The position numbers were made by a program, and so were the translations under genes. From the NCBI GenBank assembly GCA_007692455.1, contig RECC01000044.1:1-64000 (forward strand): DNA of 64,000 nucleotides, read 5' to 3'. This document shows positions 59,796-64,000 of this stretch, one piece after another; the first letter of the stretch is position 1; every line of letters starts with the position of its first letter. Under the pieces are notes generated by a model. That model was not told the origin of the DNA. It searched no databases and saw only the letters and a list, made by a program, of their open reading frames with translations. Source of the stretch: Alkalibacterium sp. GTDB taxonomy: Bacteria; Bacillota; Bacilli; Lactobacillales; Carnobacteriaceae_A.

Positions 59796-60773
59796 TTATT
59801 TTTTATCAAAGGTCTTCGTGCTTCTGATGGTGTCTATATACCGGACCTGCTCCTCTATGGATTCACGCTGATTTTCCAGAAACGGGGGAAGTGATAATTT
59901 TTCTCCCAGAGTTTCATACGGCTCGTCTTCCATGAATCCCGGACCATCTGTCGCCAGTTCAATCAATATCCCTCCAGTTACACGGGCATAAAGTGATTTA
60001 AAGTAAAAGCGATCAACAAAACCTGAATTAGGCAGTTGGAACGACTTGTAGTGCTCAATCCATTTCTCGATAGCATCCTTATCGTCAACTCTGAATGCTA
60101 CGTGATGGACAGTCCCGTACCCTTGACGGTGAGAAGCAGCTGACGGATCTATCTCCACTACTACTTGTGCTCCATTTCCACCCTCGCCCATTTCAAATAA
60201 ATGGACATCCTTCTCCTGAGAAATTTCTTTCATGCCATATACTTGCTCCAGCACCGCTTTAATGTAGTCAAAATCTGGATAGGTGAAGAAGACAGGACCT
60301 AAACCAGTCAAGGCGTATTCAACTGGGACAGGGCCCTTCTGCCAAGGTGTTCCAGATTGTACACCTATGTTGTATTCGTCAGAAATAAGCTGATACCGCT
60401 GCCCGTCAAAATCCTGAAAACGCAGGACCTTTTTGCCGAACTGCTCACCAATTCCCTCATGCGTTACATCGTGTCGGTCAAAACGCTTGCCCCAATAGTC
60501 TAAAGCTTTATCTGTGGGAACACGGAATGATGTGCGTGAAATTTCATCGTTACCGTGCTCACCCTTTGGCGTATCAGGAAAATCAAAAAAGGTCATATCT
60601 GTTCCCGGACTGCCTTTATCATCTGCGAAAAACAGATGATAGGTCTGTATATCGTCCTGGTTGACTGTTTTTTTAACCAGTCTCAGTCCTAAAATATACG
60701 TAAAAAACTCATAAATTTCCTCAGCGCTACTGGTAATTGCTGTTACATGGTGTATCCCGTTTAGTTGTTTCAT
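59796..60773 (-). CDS. Ring-cleaving dioxygenase of the VOC superfamily (MhqA/MhqO-like)
   Basis: Probable hydroquinone-cleaving dioxygenase, 325 residues, two VOC modules. Module 1 begins LNGIHHVTAITSS (metal His) and contains FFDFPDTPKGEHG; module 2 has GTVHHVAFRVDD (metal His) and GGILIELATDGPGFMEDEP (metal Glu). These are the signatures of the MhqA/MhqO type that detoxify quinones in bacilli. The gene is driven by a perfect vegetative promoter with an MhqR-like operator over its start, which supports the assignment. Ribosome binding site AGGAGGG. Confidence 0.9.
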   Translation of the reverse strand: MKQLNGIHHVTAITSSAEEIYEFFTYILGLRLVKKTVNQDDIQTYHLFFADDKGSPGTDMTFFDFPDTPKGEHGNDEISRTSFRVPTDKALDYWGKRFDRHDVTHEGIGEQFGKKVLRFQDFDGQRYQLISDEYNIGVQSGTPWQKGPVPVEYALTGLGPVFFTYPDFDYIKAVLEQVYGMKEISQEKDVHLFEMGEGGNGAQVVVEIDPSAASHRQGYGTVHHVAFRVDDKDAIEKWIEHYKSFQLPNSGFVDRFYFKSLYARVTGGILIELATDGPGFMEDEPYETLGEKLSLPPFLENQRESIEEQVRYIDTIRSTKTFDKK

Positions 60774-60897
60774 ACAATTTTCCCTCCTGAAATATTATAC
60801 ATTTACATATTAATTCTTTCTCATCCGAAATAAACTTTTCCTCCAAAACCATCAGTGTTGTGGCATCTGTAAGCACTTAGAGCAAAAACGTCATTTT

Positions 60898-60915
60898 TAT
60901 CTCGAATTCGAAATA
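60898..60915 (-). promoter_or_regulatory. MhqR-like operator
   Basis: TATCTCGAATTCGAAATA (plus strand) differs at one base from the palindrome TATCTCGAATTCGAGATA that I recall as the B. subtilis MhqR operator. It lies directly at the predicted start of the dioxygenase gene. Confidence 0.75.
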
Positions 60916-60944
60916 ATTATACCTTTTATTCTTTTCACTGTCAA
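60916..60944 (-). promoter_or_regulatory. Perfect sigma-A promoter of the dioxygenase gene
   Basis: Minus-strand TTGACA-N17-TATAAT (60939-60944 and 60916-60921) is the exact consensus. Such strength implies that repression controls the gene. Confidence 0.92.
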
Positions 60945-60980
60945 ATTATTGCATTTTTATTAAGATTACAACTGTTTGAT

Positions 60981-61027
60981 AATATTTATTAATATTGATT
61001 GCTATCTGAGCGAGAATATTTTATACT
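60981..61027 (+). promoter_or_regulatory. Promoter and palindrome upstream of the RNPP regulator
   Basis: TTGCTA-N17-TATACT (60999-61004, 61022-61027). A perfect AATATT-N4-AATATT palindrome at 60981-60996 abuts the -35 and might be an activator or autoregulator site. Confidence 0.5.
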
Positions 61028-61054
61028 TCCAATATAGAAAGCGTGGGGATTATT

Positions 61055-61915
61055 ATGAAATTAGGGGAAATTATTAAGTTTAGGCGAAAAGAGCTTGGCT
61101 TAACCCAGCAAGAGCTGGCTAAAGATATTTGCGCTCAGGCACTTATCAGTCGGGTTGAAAAAGGCGATATTGTGCCAAAAAAATCGATTCTCGATAAACT
61201 TGAAACCCGATTAGGTTTGGAAAAGAACGAACTGATTAAAGCTGAACAGGATAATCAGAAAAAAAATGAACTGGATGACGTGAAGAAACAAATTCGCGGT
61301 TATTTGATAGCCCGTGATTACAAAACGATTGAACTGCTCTTAGACCATCACAAGCTACTGATTAACAGTTCACGCGACTTGAACGATAAAGTCTTCTTCT
61401 CTTGGATAGAAGCTTCTTTGCAGCACCAGCTTTATAATCAGAGTGACAAAGCTCTTGAAATTCTCAACGGAATGTATTTAGAGCAAGTTAAAGATGATCT
61501 GGCTATTGAAATTTTAAATGCTCGTGGGTTAATATATTATCAACGAGAAGAATATGAAGAAGCACTTTCCTCATATAAAAAAGGTATCAACCGCTTAAGT
61601 GATACAATTAATTATGAAGTTAAAGCCAAAATCATATTGAATTACTCACTGACACTTGAACAGCAAGGCTATAACAAAGAAGCCTTGTCTTACATTTCTG
61701 AAGGCATTGACACCCTGGTAGAAAACAATTCACTGTTTCTACTTGGTGACTATCATCACACGAAAGGACACATTTTCTACAAGCTAGGTAACTTAAATGA
61801 AGCCAAAGAAAACTTTGAATTGGCTATGCATTTGTTTAAACTCCAAAACAATCATAAACTTTTATCTTTCTCCCAATTGGCATTGACTGAAATCAATAAC
61901 AAACTGTCTAAATAA
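61055..61915 (+). CDS. RNPP-family (PlcR-like) peptide-responsive transcriptional regulator
   Basis: A 286-residue regulator from ATG 61055 (after GGGGA). The N-terminal XRE-type HTH (about 1-60, EIIKFRRKELGLTQQELAKDI) is followed by five or six TPR-like helical repeats (about 75-280; for example ALEILNGMYLEQ, EALSSYKKGINRL, EALSYISEGIDTL, EAKENFELAMHLF). Size and layout match PlcR/TprA-type quorum-sensing regulators, which bind a short imported peptide in the TPR groove. Thirteen bases downstream lies a gene for a small secreted peptide, the classical arrangement. Target genes unknown. Confidence 0.88.
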   Translation: MKLGEIIKFRRKELGLTQQELAKDICAQALISRVEKGDIVPKKSILDKLETRLGLEKNELIKAEQDNQKKNELDDVKKQIRGYLIARDYKTIELLLDHHKLLINSSRDLNDKVFFSWIEASLQHQLYNQSDKALEILNGMYLEQVKDDLAIEILNARGLIYYQREEYEEALSSYKKGINRLSDTINYEVKAKIILNYSLTLEQQGYNKEALSYISEGIDTLVENNSLFLLGDYHHTKGHIFYKLGNLNEAKENFELAMHLFKLQNNHKLLSFSQLALTEINNKLSK

Positions 61916-61928
61916 AGGAGGAGTCAAT

Positions 61929-62069
61929 ATGAAGAAAAACAGGAAAGTATTCTCGCTTGTACTAATCGGGGTAATGACGCTTACGTTCTTTGTATCGCCA
62001 TTGTCTATCCCGAGAATTCCACCTGTTGAACTACGCGCAGCCGTTGAAATTGACCACACTCTAGTTTAA
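61929..62069 (+). CDS. Small secreted pre-pro-peptide, candidate signal for the RNPP regulator
   Basis: A 46-codon gene with the near-consensus ribosome binding site AAAGGAGG, eight bases before ATG 61929. The product has a basic N-terminus (KKNRK), a hydrophobic core (FSLVLIGVMTLTFFV) and a short C-terminal tail after SPLSIPRIPP ending AAVEIDHTLV. This is the form of PapR-type pheromone precursors: Sec signal plus C-terminal peptide. Thirteen bases after the regulator stop and before a strong terminator, so co-transcribed. By analogy the last five to ten residues would be the mature signal; that cleavage is not visible in sequence. Confidence 0.8.
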   Translation: MKKNRKVFSLVLIGVMTLTFFVSPLSIPRIPPVELRAAVEIDHTLV

Positions 62070-62120
62070 ACCGTCCCAGCCAATTGGACGATAAAAGATT
62101 TCACGTATTAGGTACCTATA

Positions 62121-62157
62121 ACCGGACAGCAGGAAAATCCTGCTGTCCGGTTTATTT
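62121..62157 (+). terminator. Terminator of the RNPP regulator-peptide unit
   Basis: Perfect 15-bp stem AACCGGACAGCAGGA with its complement, 3-base loop, then TATTTG. Confidence 0.92.
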
Positions 62158-62270
62158 GTTCAGATAGCTCTGTACTCCGCCCTTTCAATATTGTAAGCAT
62201 ATTAATACTCAATTATTAAGTCATATGCTATTCTTAAGATGTTAATAAAAAACAAAAAGGAGTGCTTTAC

Positions 62271-62612
62271 ATGCCAGACAGACGTGACGAGGAACCAAGA
62301 AGAGACGAAGATCCGCGTAGAAGAGAAGAAAACCGACGAACCGGATTATTCGCATTATTTTTCATTGCACTTATTATAATAGTCGGGGTTGTTGTATTTA
62401 TGTTCTTCTTCGGAGATGGAGACTCCCCTATGGACACCAATAACGGTGATCAGACAGAAGAACAAGTCGATGATAACGGTGATGACGATGCTGATTTAGA
62501 TGTCGACATTGATCTAAATGATAACGGTGACGATGCTGATACGGACACAGATACCGATACTGATACAGACACAGATACAGATACAGATACAGACACGGAT
62601 GACGGTGAATAA
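62271..62612 (+). CDS. Single-pass membrane protein with Asp-Thr repeat tail
   Basis: A 113-residue protein of unknown function. Arg/Glu/Asp-rich cytoplasmic N-terminus (RRDEEPRRDEDPRRREENRR), one membrane helix (about 27-48), then an extracellular, almost purely acidic tail that ends in about eleven Asp-Thr pairs. ATG 62271 follows AAAAAGGAGTG. The tail is encoded by an imperfect GA(T/C)AC(A/T/G) microsatellite (about 62538-62600), so its length may vary between strains. An extended -10-like TGCTATTCT lies at 62226-62234. Confidence 0.78.
   Translation: MPDRRDEEPRRDEDPRRREENRRTGLFALFFIALIIIVGVVVFMFFFGDGDSPMDTNNGDQTEEQVDDNGDDDADLDVDIDLNDNGDDADTDTDTDTDTDTDTDTDTDTDDGE
62538..62600 (+). repeat. 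Hexanucleotide-like Asp-Thr coding repeat
   Basis: Tandem GATAC(N)/GACAC(N) units encode alternating Asp and Thr. Third-base variation shows the repeat is maintained at protein level, although slippage is possible. Confidence 0.8.
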
Positions 62613-62655
62613 TTACCATCTTAACACCGTGTGAATAAAGGTTATAATATATTAA

Positions 62656-62696
62656 TAAAAGCTAAAGCAGAGCATCTAGCTGTTTTAGCTTTTTTC
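62656..62696 (+). terminator. Terminator of Asp-Thr repeat protein gene
   Basis: AAAGCTAAAGCAG pairs (one G-U) with CTGTTTTAGCTTT, then T. Confidence 0.8.
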
Positions 62697-62765
62697 TATT
62701 GTCTTCTCAACTGATTTAAGAGATAGTTATTATACTAAATAGCATTTTAGGAAGAAGGATGGAAA

Positions 62766-63251
62766 ATGGCTAAACAAATAAAAACAAACGTCATGAGACT
62801 TCTTGAACAGCATTCAGTACCCTATACAGAACATCACTATTTCGGTAACGATGTGGAAAGCGGAATGGATGTCGCTAAAAAAATGGGCAATAATCCTCAG
62901 CAGCAGTTTAAAACACTTGTGACTTCAGGAAAATCAGGTGAACACTATGTCTTTGTCATTCCCGTCAATAGGGAACTTGACCTAAAAAAAGCAGCTCGTG
63001 CCGTAAATGAAAAAAGCGCCGCAATGATTAAAGAAAAAGATCTTTTGCCACTTACTGGTTACGTACACGGAGGCTGTTCACCCATAGGAATGAAGAAGCA
63101 GTTTGAGACCGTGTTTCACCATACAGCTAAAACATTAAATACAATCATTTTCAGTGCAGGTAAAGTTGGCGTGTCCGTTGAAGTCAGTACAAAAGAGCTG
63201 AACGACCTATTCCCTTTTGATTATGCCGATATAATCAAACACAGCTTTTGA
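62766..63251 (+). CDS. ybaK: YbaK/EbsC-type Cys-tRNA(Pro) deacylase
   Basis: Hydrolyses mischarged Cys-tRNA(Pro). 161 residues with the family blocks KTLVTSGKSGEHYVFVIPVNRELDLKKAA (with the substrate-binding Lys) and GYVHGGCSPIGMKK near residue 100. Length is typical. Ribosome binding site GGAAGAAGGATGG. Single gene with its own terminator. Confidence 0.92.
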   Translation: MAKQIKTNVMRLLEQHSVPYTEHHYFGNDVESGMDVAKKMGNNPQQQFKTLVTSGKSGEHYVFVIPVNRELDLKKAARAVNEKSAAMIKEKDLLPLTGYVHGGCSPIGMKKQFETVFHHTAKTLNTIIFSAGKVGVSVEVSTKELNDLFPFDYADIIKHSF

Positions 63252-63253
63252 CT

Positions 63254-63302
63254 AAAAAAAGCATCAGCATGGCAGTCTATCACTGCTCACACTGATGCTT
63301 TA
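63254..63302. terminator. Terminator of ybaK
   Basis: AAAGCATCAG...GCAGT pairs with ACTGC...TGATGCTTT; it can serve both convergent genes. Confidence 0.9.
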
Positions 63303-63342
63303 TCCTTTTGGTTCTCATTAGACAACACCACTAGATATTGGA

Positions 63343-63894
63343 TTATGTCTGCTTCTCTTCCCATTCCGATTTCAGCAGGCCATATATCGCCATCGTAAAG
63401 TAGTTTCCGTGCAAAAATTCGTTATCCCTTCTTACTCCCTCTTTAACAAAACCTAATCGTTCCGGGACGTTTTTGCTTTTTTCATTCTTTTCTGCTGCCC
63501 ATATCTCAATTTTATGCAGATTAATATACGTAAATCCATACTCCAAAATCGCTTCTGCTGCCTGTGTGACAATCCCCTTGCCTACAAAATCCGGCGAAAG
63601 CCAGTACCCTATTTCGCCACTGTTCACATCCCATGATAGCTGCTTCAAACTGATTGATCCAACCGGTTTGCCTTCATATTTTATCAGAAAGTGCATCCCT
63701 TTTTTTCCCGCAAAATGCAGGAGATATTTCTTGATGAGCCGTTCAGTGTCCGCTTCATTCTGAATCTCTTTAGCCCAGTTTCCCCATTCATCTAAATGGC
63801 TTCTGGAAGAATTAATTAATTGAAATAACTCTCCTGTATCCTGATAATCAATCAGCTTTAACGTCAGTTTATCGTTAATACTATACTCGAACAT
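63343..63894 (-). CDS. RimJ/RimL-type ribosomal-protein-like N-acetyltransferase
   Basis: A 183-residue GNAT of the RimJ/RimL group. YSINDKLTLKLIDYQDTGELFQLINSSRSHLDEW is the usual opening, motif A is GEIGYWLSPDFVGKGIVTQAAEAIL and the end KNVPERLGFVKEGVRRDNEF corresponds to the family C-terminus. The natural substrate may be a ribosomal protein N-terminus or a small molecule. It is the last gene in the window; the ribosome binding site AGAGGGAACAGCT lies before ATG 63894. Confidence 0.87.
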   Translation of the reverse strand: MFEYSINDKLTLKLIDYQDTGELFQLINSSRSHLDEWGNWAKEIQNEADTERLIKKYLLHFAGKKGMHFLIKYEGKPVGSISLKQLSWDVNSGEIGYWLSPDFVGKGIVTQAAEAILEYGFTYINLHKIEIWAAEKNEKSKNVPERLGFVKEGVRRDNEFLHGNYFTMAIYGLLKSEWEEKQT

Positions 63895-64000
63895 AGCTGT
63901 TCCCTCTCTTTTCCTGATTATACTTTTTTACCACTTAAGGATACTCAGTATCTATACTGACTAACCTTTTTAATGTTTGCATCATGGCTGTCTGTCATGC

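Noticed and set aside
1-64000. tRNA, rRNA, prophage or complete insertion sequence
   Set aside because: None found by eye: no clover-leaf with CCA end, no transposase with flanking inverted repeats and no phage structural genes.

Overview
The window is a 64-kb chromosomal segment of a low-to-mid GC Gram-positive bacterium. Purine-rich ribosome binding sites, frequent GTG/TTG starts, lipoprotein-type surface proteins, a mannose-family PTS with a LevR-type activator, a T-box leader and an FMN riboswitch all point to Firmicutes. The PTS, C30 carotenoid genes (crtM-crtN), a branched-chain keto-acid operon ordered ptb-buk-lpdV-E1a-E1b-E2 and very acidic exported proteins suggest Lactobacillales, probably a Carnobacteriaceae-like alkaliphile or halophile (Alkalibacterium/Marinilactibacillus type). 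That placement is an inference. I see no prophage, intact transposon, rRNA, tRNA or CRISPR array.

Layout. 1-7 kb: M23 peptidoglycan hydrolase, two overlapping GNAT acetyltransferases, M3 peptidase, rpoN. 7-14 kb: a sigma-54-dependent mannose-type PTS operon (EIIB, EIIAB, EIIC, EIID) with a near-perfect -24/-12 promoter and its LevR-type activator, close to rpoN itself. 14-20 kb: two paralogous acidic lipoproteins, a CatE-like dioxygenase, crtM-crtN. 20-26 kb: OFA-type MFS carrier, AEC carrier, aldo/keto reductase, two small PspC proteins, a CorA-like protein and a ZIP-like membrane protein. 26-31 kb: riboflavin operon ribD-ribE-ribBA-ribH plus a translationally coupled HAD phosphatase, under an FMN riboswitch. 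31-34 kb: metN-metI-metQ under a T-box. 34-48 kb: ackA, cutC with an APC permease, GNATs, gltS, a metallophosphoesterase and small genes of mostly unknown role, an NAD(P)H-FMN reductase divergent from a TetR regulator, pgeF. 48-58 kb: leucine dehydrogenase, a divergent LysR regulator and the ptb-bkd operon, together a route from branched-chain amino acids to branched acids plus ATP. 58-64 kb: NSS amino-acid symporter, ring-cleaving dioxygenase under an MhqR-like operator, an RNPP (PlcR-like) regulator with a 46-residue secreted peptide gene, an Asp-Thr repeat protein, YbaK, and a RimJ/RimL-type acetyltransferase.

Two things deserve most attention. First, the regulator at 61055-61915 is followed 13 bases later by an unannotated 46-codon gene with a signal peptide and a strong ribosome binding site. 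It looks like a complete, possibly undescribed PlcR-PapR-like peptide signalling cassette. Second, five intergenic regions (about 13.8, 23.7, 35.9, 47.6 and 59.6 kb) hold degenerate tandem units with a strikingly constant period of 51-53 bases (sometimes 41-43), many units carrying an inverted repeat. These periods equal four or five DNA helical turns. No feature class I know explains them fully.

Regulatory signals are unusually legible: sigma-54 promoter with candidate upstream activator repeats, FMN riboswitch with two mutually exclusive hairpins, Met-type T-box, MhqR-like operator on a perfect TTGACA-N17-TATAAT promoter, a CRP/FNR-type palindrome and a 16-bp palindrome on the two lipoprotein promoters, cre-like sites near ptb, and a TetR-type operator.
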